Origin: Sphingobacterium bambusae
GTDB taxonomy: Bacteria > Bacteroidota > Bacteroidia > Sphingobacteriales > Sphingobacteriaceae
Direction: 5' to 3'
Length of the DNA: 64,000 nucleotides
NCBI RefSeq assembly: GCF_033955345.1
Contig: NZ_CP138332.1
Location: 496,001 to 560,000, forward strand
The notes beneath the pieces are model-generated. The model worked only from the letters and a program-made list of their open reading frames with translations. It was not told the origin of the DNA and ran no database searches. Numbering within the stretch: the stretch's first letter is position 1; each line of letters starts with the position of its first letter. Of the stretch, positions 1 to 7,633 are shown piece after piece. The translations under genes and the position numbers were made by a program.

Positions 1-210
1 GCGATCATCCACGAAAAAAACGGTATTCAGGTGCCTCATGAGGATGCGCAGGCTTGGCAATTGGCTATAGGCAAAATTTTGGACAGCGACAGCCTACATA
101 CCGAACAGCGGCAGGCTTATCGTTCGTTTACCCTGCGTAACTTCAGCTGGGAGAAAATGGTGAGCGGATATGCGCGTCTCTTCCAGTCGATCATCCGACA
201 GGCTAGCTGA
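1..210 (+). CDS. Glycosyltransferase, C-terminal fragment (GT-B, family 4-like)
   Basis: The window opens inside this gene; 69 codons are readable before the TGA. The start lies off the left edge. The visible part begins with an IIHEKNGIQVP stretch, the usual end of the donor-sugar domain in GT4-like enzymes (a conserved Glu followed by NG-x-x-V). It ends with a helix carrying FSWEKMVSGYARLF, typical of the last helix of such transferases, where W is followed by a Tyr a few residues later. Such enzymes move a sugar from a nucleotide donor to a lipid or glycan acceptor at the inner face of the membrane. The substrate cannot be inferred. The fold call is fairly safe; the family number is tentative. 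Confidence 0.7.
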   Translation, partial: AIIHEKNGIQVPHEDAQAWQLAIGKILDSDSLHTEQRQAYRSFTLRNFSWEKMVSGYARLFQSIIRQAS

Positions 211-236
211 AGGCGCTTAGCAGCAGCTTGGATCCT

Positions 237-755
237 TTAGTCTGGCGAATGTACCGTGCGCACTTCCACACCTTTGGGTTTCTTTTCAAAAACAATCTGT
301 GTCTCGCCGCCCGGAAAAAATAAGTTGACCGATAGCCGGTCGCTCGTCTCGCGGAGGTACTTAACCTCTATGGGATAGCTTCCCGCAACGTTATGCTCAG
401 CCTCCTTCGGCCATTGGCTTTCCAAAAAACGGCCATCATCGCTGTCGCTGTTCTTCGCTCTAAAATGTGCATAGGCCGTTTCCAAATCCGCATTCCAGTA
501 AAAACACACAGTCGTAAAGCCGCTTTCCATGTCGCCATAGGGCTCTTCACAGGTCTCTTTGATCAGCTGCGCGTCTTTCACCGCACCTTTTCCAACTACT
601 GTATCGGCTACATGCTGCACAAGCGTGTCGGTCGCTCGCTCCTGTTGCGAAATGCTATCGGCATGGTTCACCGTCTGCCTGCCTTTCGCACCATCGCCGC
701 AAGACAGCAAAAGACACATCGCAGCAAGCATTGGTATATATCGTAAGTTTTTCAT
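237..755 (-). CDS. Small lipoprotein of unknown function
   Basis: 172 aa from the internal ATG at 755, chosen because it starts a clean lipoprotein signal: Met-Lys-Asn, a hydrophobic run and a lipobox LLSC with Cys about 19. The longer reading to 782 adds nine residues with no signal logic. After the Cys there is a polar, Ser/Asp/Gln-rich linker and then a globular, acidic domain with no motif I recognise. Anchoring in the periplasmic leaflet or outer membrane is inferred from the lipobox. It is convergent with the glycosyltransferase to its left. Function unknown. Confidence 0.75.
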   Translation of the reverse strand: MKNLRYIPMLAAMCLLLSCGDGAKGRQTVNHADSISQQERATDTLVQHVADTVVGKGAVKDAQLIKETCEEPYGDMESGFTTVCFYWNADLETAYAHFRAKNSDSDDGRFLESQWPKEAEHNVAGSYPIEVKYLRETSDRLSVNLFFPGGETQIVFEKKPKGVEVRTVHSPD

Positions 756-860
756 TATGGTTATTCTAATTTGTGTAGCCAATTCGCTTTATGTGGATTT
801 AACCAAAGATAGTGCCTAAAGCCCTTGGGATTTTAGTCGTTAAAATAGCTGTGGATTATA

Positions 861-1664
861 CTAGCCATAATTACCACCAATTCGGCTAAATATCTGCGTG
901 GGTCGCCATAGCGTTTCTCGACCATAAACCATGCGTATGGCCGTGTCGGGCCGTTTTTCAAATCCGCTTTGCAATAAAAAATTAAGACCTACGGTATTTG
1001 ACTGCGGTAAAACGGCAACCTGCGCATGGCTGTACTTCAATTCCATCAACGCCAATCCAGCACGCTCGGTTATCGCATAAATAGGCCCCTGTCCCAAGGT
1101 CGGCAGGTAATATCCCTCCAACGCCGCGTCCTCTTCATAAACAACAGCTTGGTGAAAATGGCTGCCGATCAACGCACTTCGATCTTCGCCGGTAATATGT
1201 CGATCCATTTCCAGCACCTGCTGATGATATTCCTTTCCTCCGGCCCGCACACACTCCGATATGTTGTTTGGAACATAGTCCGCTGTCTTATTTAGAAATT
1301 GGTAATGACCAACGGCTTTAAAACCCACCTTCTGATAAACCGGAGCGCCAAGATCGGTTGCAATTAGATTGACGGATGAACATCCTTCAATAAGCGCTTC
1401 TTGAACCAAATGCTCCACCATGTGCCTACCGATCCCCCTTCCACGATATGATTCGTCAACAATAATATGCGCTAGCCAAGCCGAATCTACGTGCAAAATT
1501 AAAGCCCCTACCCCCACAATGCGCTGCTTATCTACCATTTTAATCGGCCGACAGAAATCTTGTAGACAATATCCTAGCATATTTGGAGCGATATCTCCCC
1601 AACCTGCGGGTTGCAAGTGTCCTATAAAGGGTAAATCCCGAATATTGAACCTTTCTATGTTCAT
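861..1664 (-). CDS. GNAT-family N-acetyltransferase with a second C-terminal domain
   Basis: 267 aa. The acetyl-CoA binding motif A is clear: strand HIIVDE followed by RGRGIG at residues 74-79 and the helix after it. A beta-strand and the GAPVYQKVGFKAVG segment (about 107-122) complete the GNAT fold. Residues 150-267 form an extra domain containing GPIYAITERAG and a second YxxGF-like segment, the arrangement of GNATs that carry an Acetyltransf_18-like domain. It probably transfers an acetyl group from acetyl-CoA to a small amine in the cytoplasm; the acceptor is unknown. ATG at 1664, monocistronic. Confidence 0.85.
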   Translation of the reverse strand: MNIERFNIRDLPFIGHLQPAGWGDIAPNMLGYCLQDFCRPIKMVDKQRIVGVGALILHVDSAWLAHIIVDESYRGRGIGRHMVEHLVQEALIEGCSSVNLIATDLGAPVYQKVGFKAVGHYQFLNKTADYVPNNISECVRAGGKEYHQQVLEMDRHITGEDRSALIGSHFHQAVVYEEDAALEGYYLPTLGQGPIYAITERAGLALMELKYSHAQVAVLPQSNTVGLNFLLQSGFEKRPDTAIRMVYGRETLWRPTQIFSRIGGNYG

Positions 1665-1738
1665 GTTTTATAAAGTGATCGACAAAAATACGAGTTTGTA
1701 GCACCTCTCAATTACAAACTTCAGGTTGTTCTTCTTCC

Positions 1739-2020
1739 TTAGGCATAATGCAATACCTGCGGAAAAGGATCGTAATAATGATGCAACAAGGCTTTCCACT
1801 TCAAATACTCAGGCGATTGACGAAAACCGACCTCGTGCGCCTCCACTGAAACCCACTCAACCAACAAGATATACTGGTTTTCAATCTCCACACATTTCTT
1901 TAAAGCATGCTTGATGTAGCCATTGATCGATGCGATATATTGGCTGGCTTCCAAAAAATCTCGTTCAAAATCAGGCTGTTTTTCAACGCTTACATTCAAG
2001 ATAGCGACTTCTAATATCAT
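1739..2020 (-). CDS. ABM (antibiotic biosynthesis monooxygenase) superfamily protein
   Basis: 93 aa. The pattern is that of a small ferredoxin-like alpha+beta dimer: an initial strand MILEVAILNV, a helix with DFERDFLEAS, a segment around SINGYIKH, then YILLVEWVSVEAHEVGF and SPEYLKWKALLHHYY. The VEW-x(4)-A-H-E-x-GF and S-x-x-Y-x-x-W motifs are characteristic of ABM-domain proteins. Some members oxidise quinols or degrade haem; many have no known substrate. Separate from its neighbours by about 60 bp on one side and 75 bp on the other. Family assignment good, reaction unknown. Confidence 0.8.
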   Translation of the reverse strand: MILEVAILNVSVEKQPDFERDFLEASQYIASINGYIKHALKKCVEIENQYILLVEWVSVEAHEVGFRQSPEYLKWKALLHHYYDPFPQVLHYA

Positions 2021-2079
2021 AGGTAAACTTATTTTGATACACGGTATTGCTACAGTTTATAGCTCGTGTAAAGACAAAA

Positions 2080-2355
2080 CTATTCGTTATTATTTTTTGA
2101 AAAAGCGACCAATGTGTACAGCATCGCAGAACATAGCGGCCCAAAAAAGCTCTTTAGTACCGTCGCATAAGATACTACTAAGTCGAAATGTGTATCGAAC
2201 GATGTAGCCTTTTTCAAATGCTCCGCGTGGTAAAAGAGCAGCGCAAATGTTATTTGCCAATTCCAAAGCAACCAAGCAATGAAAAAGGAACCTATAAACG
2301 TAAAAATCATGCGGCTATCGATGCGATATCCTGGAAGGCTGATCGAATATTTCAT
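2080..2355 (-). CDS. Small membrane protein of unknown function
   Basis: 91 aa with two likely membrane segments: about residues 16-40 (MIFTFIGSFFIAWLLW and the following hydrophobic stretch) and about 68-86 (SFFGPLCSAMLYTLVAF). A basic first loop (RIDSR) suggests a cytoplasmic N-terminus. The ATG at 2355 is preceded by AT-rich sequence. No family recognised. It could be a weakly conserved orphan; the membrane prediction is the only solid statement. Confidence 0.55.
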   Translation of the reverse strand: MKYSISLPGYRIDSRMIFTFIGSFFIAWLLWNWQITFALLFYHAEHLKKATSFDTHFDLVVSYATVLKSFFGPLCSAMLYTLVAFSKNNNE

Positions 2356-2468
2356 TATTTTTTATTCTTGTTGCTCCTAATATACGAACATATCAACAAA
2401 CAGAGAAAAACTGACACAACTTACCTACAGCAATATATCGACCGCGCAGCTTAAATTTCTGGATCCTG

Positions 2469-2876
2469 TTACGCATACCGTTCACTATCATTCTGCGGCA
2501 GTATAGCCGCTACGCTCGATGGCACACCGTTTACTTTCGTCCCCGCCTGCAACAAATCCGCCGTACCCTGTAACAAGCTATGAGGAAAGGGGCGCACGGG
2601 AGTCGTAAGGATGCTAAGAGACTGCAGCTCGTCTTGCGAAAGTTCCAATTCGGCAGCCCGCATGTTCTGCTGGAGTTGCTCCATCGTTCTTGCGCCCAGC
2701 AAGGTGGAGCATACTCCTTTTTGCTGCATCAGCCAAGCAATAGCCACTGCTGCCACCGCAACATCGTTAGCTTCCGCAATCCTTTGCAATTGATCGATCA
2801 GCAGATATGTACCCTCCGACAGGTTGGGATCAACCCGACCAACACCTTTAACTAAAGTTTTTTTTGCTAATTTTAA
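2469..2876 (-). pseudogene. Aldo/keto reductase, 5'-truncated remnant
   Basis: The frame is open from 2876 to the stop at 2469 but has no ATG. It reads as the C-terminal third of an aldo/keto reductase: VGRVDPNLSEG, then IDQLQRIAEANDV, AVAAVAIAWLMQQKGVCS and LLGARTMEQLQQNM. These are the family's C-terminal helices and the NADP phosphate-binding loop (G-AR-x(3)-Q-x-x-x-N). The catalytic Asp/Tyr/Lys/His region and about 200 residues are missing. The intact gene would be about 300-330 aa. An A8 run occurs near the 5' break. Not expected to make an active enzyme. Confidence 0.7.
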
Positions 2877-2890
2877 TTACATGCTAGAGA

Positions 2891-3427
2891 TCACAGAATA
2901 GCGCGGCTATCATCTGCTAAATAAACTGTAACCAAAAACTTGTTATTTTTTCTCGCGCGACTTTTATCAAGATAAATGTGTACAGGGTGTTTATTTAGGT
3001 GATGTAATTCTAGAAATATAAATTTGGGTAATTCCTTTTTGCTAAAAATAGCCGTGCACTTATTACCAGCTATTACTTTATTTGCATGCTCGTTGAGGGA
3101 AAACTTAGGCTTGTAGAAGTCTATTGGTGTATTGTTCTTTATATCATATAGAACAATTTCTACAATAGCCGAATCTTTTTGTAATGAAGACGATTTAAGG
3201 TAATCGACTTTATATCTGCAAAAGGTCTGTGCTTCCTTTAAATTTCTATTATAGGGCGAACAGCTTGCGTATAGGATGATTAAAGCCTTCAACGCTCCGA
3301 GTTCAGCCGCTTTTTCAAGCATTGCGGCCAGCTTAAAATCTAATGGCAGATCATTCATAGGATGTAAATTATAGTTAGCGAAGGTACGATGATCTAATTT
3401 TTGCAGAACGAAGCTGTCTTTTCTCAT
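2891..3427 (-). CDS. Hypothetical protein
   Basis: 178 aa from ATG 3427. An internal Met at residue 24 (MNDLPLDFKLAAM) would be an alternative start. The middle has an alanine/leucine-rich helix (about 28-55), then a beta-rich, Lys-rich C-terminal half with FIFLELHHLNKHPVHIYLDKS. No signal peptide, no membrane segment and no domain I recognise. It is low in GC and sits between a gene remnant and an insertion sequence, so it may be acquired DNA. Confidence 0.5.
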   Translation of the reverse strand: MRKDSFVLQKLDHRTFANYNLHPMNDLPLDFKLAAMLEKAAELGALKALIILYASCSPYNRNLKEAQTFCRYKVDYLKSSSLQKDSAIVEIVLYDIKNNTPIDFYKPKFSLNEHANKVIAGNKCTAIFSKKELPKFIFLELHHLNKHPVHIYLDKSRARKNNKFLVTVYLADDSRAIL

Positions 3428-3856
3428 CCAACAACAGTTACCGTTTGAAATTCTAGAGCTAGAAATTGAAACAAAATCCCATATTAGAAATTACAGCTAA
3501 AACCGAGCGCAAATACGTTTCAAAAAAATGATTATAAGCAGGCAAACAACTTACTGTGACAGCGGATCAGTGTAAGGAGCTAGAAGTTAGCTTGTCCGAT
3601 TAGCGAATCTCAACGAACTATCACCAGTATATTATGGATCCGGATATGTCATAGGTGAAGAGCTGCTGACAACCAAATGGGTACGCGGTACAATCTAAGG
3701 ATATTCCGGCGTTCGCCATGCTGTTGCCACTTTGGTCAAAAAGAATTTACTGAAGGCTTATCCGGATATTGTTTGGTAGGTATAACAAAAGCCTCCTTGA
3801 GGGGAAACTTTTTTCGCTACTTTTTTTCAAAAATAATGTTGGACATATTAAGAGAC
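3428..3856. other. Gene-free stretch with possible coding debris
   Basis: About 430 bp between the hypothetical gene and the IS end. On the plus strand, short coding-like pieces in different frames (for example SPVYYGSGYVIGEELL near 3615-3670 and LLKAYPDIVW near 3748-3780) are interrupted by stops. They look like debris of an old gene, but I cannot name it. No RNA gene or clear promoter seen. Confidence 0.3.
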
Positions 3857-3914
3857 TGTAAAATAAACTGTGTCAAGGATAATATGGAATTGCAACAAAA
3901 AAAAGGACATTTAG

Positions 3915-4744
3915 TTAAGCTGCAATATTTTGTTCATTCAGTTTTCTTCCAAACTCTTCAGGGGACATAAATCCCAAAGCAGAGTGCATTCTTTTTCTGT
4001 TATACCAAACCTCAATGTATTCAAACACAACAATCGCTGCGTGGTGTTTATCTACGAACTTATTCTGGTATATACATTCAGCTTTGAGCGTCTTAAAGAA
4101 GCTTTCAGCAACGGCATTGTCCCAGCAATTTCCCTTTCTGCTCATGCTTCTTATAATTAGCGGGTTTCTTTCTAATAAACTCCGGAATTCATTGCAAGCA
4201 TACTGAATTCCTTGATCTGAGTGAAATATCAGTTCTTGTGTTATCGGTCTGTTTTTTTGCGCCATGCTAAATGCTGGAATTACGGTGTCAATGGCTTCAT
4301 TGTTGCGCTTAAAGCCCAGCCGATTACTTTTCTATCACCCAGATCTATAACCGTTGTTAGATATAACCATCCTTGTTTTGTTCTAATATAGGTGATATCA
4401 GATACCCAGACAGCTCCTAACGTCCCTGTTTTGAAATTACGATCCAACTTATTTCCCGGTACAGTAAATTTGTGATTAGAATCGGTAGTCACCTTGAATT
4501 TCTTCTTCACTATACTTCGTAAATGGATCTTTTTCATTATTCGGGCTACTCGGGGTCTAGAGACTTTAGTGCTCTTTTCGTTCAATGCCTTTGTAATCCT
4601 AGGACTTCCATAGCTACCTTTACTCTCTTGGAACGTTTTCCGTATTTCCTGCTCAAGCATTTGGTTTTCCCTATTACGGAATGATGGTGTACGCTTCAAC
4701 CAGCTGTAAAAACCGCCTCTACTTACTTTAAACACCGTGCACAT
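3915..4744 (-). pseudogene. IS3 orfB transposase, frameshifted
   Basis: Two adjacent reading frames together make a complete IS3 OrfB. The first half (4744-4280) has the HTH_21-like region GGFYSWLKR, GSYGSPRI and the rve start WVSDITYIRT with the first catalytic Asp. The second half (about 4309-3915) has FHSDQGIQYA (second Asp), MSRKGNCWDNAVAESFFKTLK (third acidic residue, Glu) and the C-terminal MHSALGFMSPEEF. The join needs one extra base at about 4305-4307: the minus strand reads TTAAGCGCAAC where TTAAGCCGCAAC would keep frame (LSRNNEAIDTV). Expected product about 280 aa. Without that base the DDE domain is cut after the first Asp. Confidence 0.85.
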
Positions 4745-4776
4745 CTTCTCGATGGAAAATATCCTGCAGTGATCCG

Positions 4777-5091
4777 CTATGAACCCGAATATTTGCCCTC
4801 GTTCTTGGAGAAGATGCTTACAGCCTTTTTTAGGATGTCGCGCTCCATTTGCGTTTCACGCAGTTCTTTCTTCAGTCTGGCTACCTCCTGCTCGGCTTCT
4901 GTTAATATTACTTTCCCGTTGCCAGGAAAGCTACTGCCTGCCTTACTTAAATATTCTTTACGCCATCGATAAAGCAATGAGGGCTGGATATCCAATTCTT
5001 TGGCCAGAGCTGTTAAATCATTTCTGGTATTACTCAGTTCAACGCTCATCAGCTTGAACTCTTTGGGGTACGTTTTTCTTACTCTTGACAT
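4777..5091 (-). CDS. IS3 orfA, helix-turn-helix protein
   Basis: 104 aa. It has the Transposase_8 pattern: RKTYPKEFKL at the N-terminus, an HTH with LTALAKELDIQPSLLYRW (about 26-45), then a Leu/Glu-rich coiled coil (VARLKKELRETQMERDILKKA, about 66-90). It binds the terminal repeats and, by programmed -1 frameshifting, forms the N-terminus of the OrfAB transposase. The slippery run A AAA AAG lies at 4831-4825 on the minus strand. After a -1 slip the frame runs open into orfB, as in active relatives. OrfA itself looks intact. Confidence 0.85.
   Translation of the reverse strand: MSRVRKTYPKEFKLMSVELSNTRNDLTALAKELDIQPSLLYRWRKEYLSKAGSSFPGNGKVILTEAEQEVARLKKELRETQMERDILKKAVSIFSKNEGKYSGS
4825..4831 (-). 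promoter_or_regulatory. A6G programmed -1 frameshift heptamer of IS3
   Basis: The minus strand reads CTA AAA AAG GCT across this point. A AAA AAG is the usual IS3-family slippery heptamer. Reading on in the -1 frame gives an open path through IADHC and MCTVFKV into orfB with no stop, which supports function in the ancestral element. Confidence 0.7.
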
Positions 5092-5419
5092 AAGGCTGTT
5101 AAGTTATTAAATTCCCTTAACTTATTGTCTGTTCAAATGTAGCAACTCCAAAGGAATATTTTACATGATTAATACCACTTACAACAAGTCATCCCTAAGA
5201 ATAGATATGGAGAAAATAAACGACGAAAACGACGAAGGCGCCAACTAGGCGCCCCCACTTCCAATCGGAGCCGGAGCACACTCCATTTTAAATCTTATTT
5301 GAGGGCTTAACTATAACAATACATCATTCTTAAGATATATTAGCCTTTCAGAAGTAACACTTCCCGAAACGTTACTTGTAATAATTTATTTAATCAGTTT
5401 AGATCGTGAAATTAGCATA

Positions 5420-5668
5420 ATGATTACTGCTTTTAATCTTAAACACGCTTGTCAAACATTGGACTTAGACCGCAACACGCTGTATAGATGGCGTGACGAG
5501 GGTAAGGTAAAAATGAAACGCATTGACGGCTGATACTACATTGAGGAAGATGAGTTAAATCGCCTGAAAGCAAAAGAAATTGAAAAAGGGAGGCTAAATG
5601 AGCATCAAGGAGGAATTAGCGCTGAAAGCGTTAAGAAGAACTTGCGAATTATTAGCGGACAATCATGA
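5420..5668 (+). pseudogene. Small HTH/excisionase-like gene interrupted by TGA
   Basis: The frame starts at ATG 5420 and reads a MerR/Xis-type winged helix: FNLKHACQTLDLDRNTLYRWRDEGKV, then RIDG, a TGA at 5531-5533, and YYIEEDELNRLKAKEIEK in the same frame. The segment R-x-x-G-x-YYI-x-EDEL is the wing and recognition region of this fold, so the TGA probably replaces a sense codon in a gene of about 60-82 codons. It overlaps the start of the next gene at 5598. Such small DNA-binding proteins often belong to integrated elements. Confidence 0.6.
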
Positions 5669-5864
5669 CGATATAGACCACTTCGCGAACCGACACAACT
5701 ACCGAGCCACAGCTATTTTATCTACAAATCTACTGAGGTACATACTTAACACCGATTTACCTGCTGGCGATAAAGAACTCGACGAGATTTGCGACCGCTT
5801 AGAAGGAAAGGTAGTTGGTATTGATTACTCAGGTCCGGAACCGGTTAGGCTTACTAAAAAATAG
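5598..5864 (+). CDS. Hypothetical small protein
   Basis: 88 aa. Starts with ATG preceded by GGGAGGCTAA, a good ribosome-binding site. Mainly helical and acidic (LKALRRTCELLADNHDDIDHF, DKELDEICDRLEG), no membrane segment, no recognised domain. It follows the broken HTH gene and precedes another small gene, as in an element-borne operon. Confidence 0.5.
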   Translation: MSIKEELALKALRRTCELLADNHDDIDHFANRHNYRATAILSTNLLRYILNTDLPAGDKELDEICDRLEGKVVGIDYSGPEPVRLTKK

Positions 5865-5938
5865 CATTAAATCGCACTGTATGTGTTTTACAAAAATGCA
5901 CTTGCTTTTTGCACTAGCAATATTAAGAGATTTGCTAA

Positions 5939-6181
5939 ATGATCGAATTAAACAAAGAAATAGCGGTGCTTTTGCAGCACCAAGAGCGGAAAATTGGGCA
6001 GCTTGTTAAGTTCATTTGGAGCCTCTCCGCAAACCCTGAATTACTGAAAGATCAGAACTTAATGTATCAGCTGATCGATATGGACTTTAATACGGTTGCC
6101 GAGCCGAGCGTATCTCAATTGAAGGATATGAAGATACAGGAACGTGAAAAACCAAGTGCAATTCTGAGTCGATCCCAATAA
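5939..6181 (+). CDS. Hypothetical small protein
   Basis: 80 aa. Starts at ATG 5939. The first half is a helix (MIELNKEIAVLLQHQERKIG) followed by LVKFIWSLSANPELL. No recognised domain. It is the last gene before a strong terminator at 6182, so the three small genes from 5420 probably formed one transcript. Confidence 0.45.
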   Translation: MIELNKEIAVLLQHQERKIGQLVKFIWSLSANPELLKDQNLMYQLIDMDFNTVAEPSVSQLKDMKIQEREKPSAILSRSQ

Positions 6182-6215
6182 AAAATCCCCTTTATCGCTA
6201 AATAAAGGGGATTTT
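6182..6215. terminator. Rho-independent terminator hairpin
   Basis: Perfect 14-bp stem AAAATCCCCTTTAT / ATAAAGGGGATTTT with loop CGCTAA. With A/T ends on both sides it can terminate the small-gene transcript on the plus strand and readthrough of the tRNA on the minus strand. Confidence 0.8.
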
Positions 6216-6218
6216 CAG

Positions 6219-6292
6219 TACGCCAAAAGGGATTCGAACCCCTGACCGACGGTTTAGAAAACCGTTGCTCTATCCTGCTGAGCTATTGGCGC
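6219..6292 (-). tRNA. tRNA-Arg (anticodon TCT)
   Basis: Minus-strand cloverleaf: acceptor GCGCCAA pairing with TTGGCGT (G-U at the end), D-arm with GCTCAGC, anticodon stem ACGGT/ACCGT around loop TTTCTAA (anticodon TCT, reads AGA), and T-arm with GGTTCGAATCC. No CCA is encoded, as is common in Bacteroidota. Confidence 0.93.
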
Positions 6293-6483
6293 ATCGTTCT
6301 ATGGGACAAAAGTATGGAATTACCGTTGCTCTGCAAAATAAAATTGCTTTTTTTTGTGCTAAGGCAAATAACTGGTTGCTTCCCAAACATATATTTTTGC
6401 CGATCATATTTTCTTTGCCATATACCGCGTACTTTTAAAACAAGCGAATCAAATTTGAGTTTATTAAATAAAAACATCTCGTT

Positions 6484-7008
6484 ATGACAACATGGAACCT
6501 AGACAAAGCCCACAGTGAAATAGAATTCAAGGTGAGGCACATGATGATCTCCAATGTAAAAGGATTTTTTCAGGATTTCAACATCAGCATGAGTGGCGAT
6601 CCGGAGGATATCACCACAGCCTCTATCCGTATCGCTATTGCCTCCGCCTCTATCAACACCAAAAATGAGCAACGCGATCAACACCTACGCAGCGCCGATT
6701 TCTTCGATAGCAGCAGTTACCCCGAGATCACCTTCGATTCCACCGACATTAAAAAGGAAAGCGACGAAAGTTACGCCATCACGGGAAACCTGAACATAAA
6801 AGGCAACGTACATCCTTTGGTCTTCTCCGTAGAGTTTGGAGGCATCGCGACCGATCCTTGGGGCAACAAAAAGGTAGGTTTTGCCTTTTCGGGCAAGCTT
6901 AACCGGGGCGATTTCGGCCTAACTTGGAACGCCGCCGTCGAAGCCGGAGGCGTAATGGTGGGCGATGAAGTGAAAATCAGCGGTGACATACAATTTATAT
7001 TGAGTTAA
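6484..7008 (+). CDS. YceI family lipocalin-like protein (copy 1)
   Basis: 174 aa. The YceI hallmarks are present: TTWNLDKAHSEIEFKVRHMMISNVKGFF at the N-terminus, RDQHLRSADFFDSSSYPEITF in the middle (about 70-90) and NRGDFGLTWN near the end. Family members form a lipocalin-like barrel binding a long isoprenoid or fatty lipid. This copy has no signal peptide, so it probably works in the cytoplasm. It is strongly similar to the gene at 13796, a paralogue. It sits alone between tRNA-Arg and tRNA-Ser. Confidence 0.9.
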   Translation: MTTWNLDKAHSEIEFKVRHMMISNVKGFFQDFNISMSGDPEDITTASIRIAIASASINTKNEQRDQHLRSADFFDSSSYPEITFDSTDIKKESDESYAITGNLNIKGNVHPLVFSVEFGGIATDPWGNKKVGFAFSGKLNRGDFGLTWNAAVEAGGVMVGDEVKISGDIQFILS

Positions 7009-7066
7009 CAATCAGCGTAGTTGCAAAAACAACGGCAATTATGCGCTAGAAATTTGAAATAAAATT

Positions 7067-7095
7067 TTGCAGGAATAAGAAAATTCGTACTTTTG
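7067..7095 (+). promoter_or_regulatory. Promoter of tRNA-Ser
   Basis: Bacteroidota-type promoter: TTG at 7067-7069, an 18-bp gap, and TACTTTTG at 7088-7095 (consensus TAnnTTTG), four bases before the tRNA. Confidence 0.65.
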
Positions 7096-7099
7096 TCGC

Positions 7100-7184
7100 G
7101 GAGAGTTGGCAGAGTGGTCGAATGCGGCAGTCTTGAAAACTGTTGACTGTAACAGGTCCGGGGGTTCGAATCCCTCACTCTCCG
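7100..7184 (+). tRNA. tRNA-Ser (anticodon TGA)
   Basis: 85-nt class II tRNA: acceptor GGAGAGT pairing with ACTCTCC, anticodon stem GCAGT/ACTGT around loop CTTGAAA (anticodon TGA), a long variable arm, and T-arm GGGTTCGAATCC. No encoded CCA. Confidence 0.93.
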
Positions 7185-7332
7185 CAGAAGCTTCAATCTA
7201 AAAGATTGGAGCTTTTTTTATGTTCGGCGCTGATTATTTAATTGTCGAGGGATGAGAACCCAGGGTTCGATCCGAAGGAGGTTTAGGGTGGAGTGCGGGC
7301 TTGTGGGGCTAAGCCAATCCCTCACTCTCCGC
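7169..7332 (+). repeat. Direct repeat of the tRNA-Ser 3' end (possible attachment sites)
   Basis: The last bases of tRNA-Ser, AATCCCTCACTCTCCGC, occur at 7169-7185 and again exactly at 7316-7332 (17 bp, 147 bp apart). The sequence between is a terminator plus GC-rich non-coding DNA with tRNA T-loop-like GGGTTCGATC pieces. A duplicated tRNA 3' end is the usual mark left by tyrosine-recombinase integration or by loss of a tRNA copy. No integrase is nearby. The rest of 7218-7633 contains no gene I can support. Confidence 0.6.
7187..7217 (+). terminator. Terminator after tRNA-Ser
   Basis: Hairpin AAGCTTCAATCT / AGATTGGAGCTT with loop AAA followed by a T run, a few bases after the tRNA. Confidence 0.75.
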
Positions 7333-7338
7333 CAGATA

Positions 7339-7363
7339 GAAGCAGCTTTTTTAGCTGCTTTTA
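7339..7363 (+). terminator. Terminator-like hairpin after the second tRNA-end repeat
   Basis: AAGCAGC-TTTTTTA-GCTGCTTTT. It follows the second copy of the tRNA-Ser 3' end just as a terminator follows the first, suggesting that a whole tRNA-plus-terminator tail was once duplicated. Confidence 0.5.
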
Positions 7364-7633
7364 TCATTTAAGGGATACCTGATTCGAACCGAAGCGCAGG
7401 CCGGGGTTCGATCGGATCATGTTCAAAAGTTGTGGAGCTGAAGAAAAATAATCGGATAAATATTCTCCTGTTTAAATCCAATCTGAGGTTTAGAGTTTAC
7501 CCAAACATAATTTAGTTGTATTTCATTATTTCTGATTTTATATTTTTCTAACTAATTAAGGTAAGTAGCCATACCATTTGTCTTGTAAAGTTGATAATAG
7601 TCGATCACAAATAGCTTTATCATTGAAATGCTT

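Larger units (their letters stand above)
3857..5165 (-). mobile_element. IS3-family insertion sequence (about 1.31 kb), transposase inactivated
   Basis: Contains orfA (HTH) and orfB (DDE integrase) on the minus strand in the usual overlapping IS3 layout. Ends were placed by the shared terminal sequence TGTAAAATA, present at 3857 on the plus strand and, inverted, ending at 5165. This fits the TG...CA termini of the family, but the rest of the inverted repeat is poorly matched. Flanking bases (GAC left, TGA right) give no obvious 3-bp target duplication, suggesting an old insertion or slightly misplaced ends. An A6G slippery heptamer for orfAB fusion is intact, but orfB has a one-base deletion. 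Confidence 0.8.

Noticed and set aside
3677..3970. Plus-strand open frame across the IS left end
   Set aside because: It runs into the IS terminus and antisense to orfB; composition is not coding-like.
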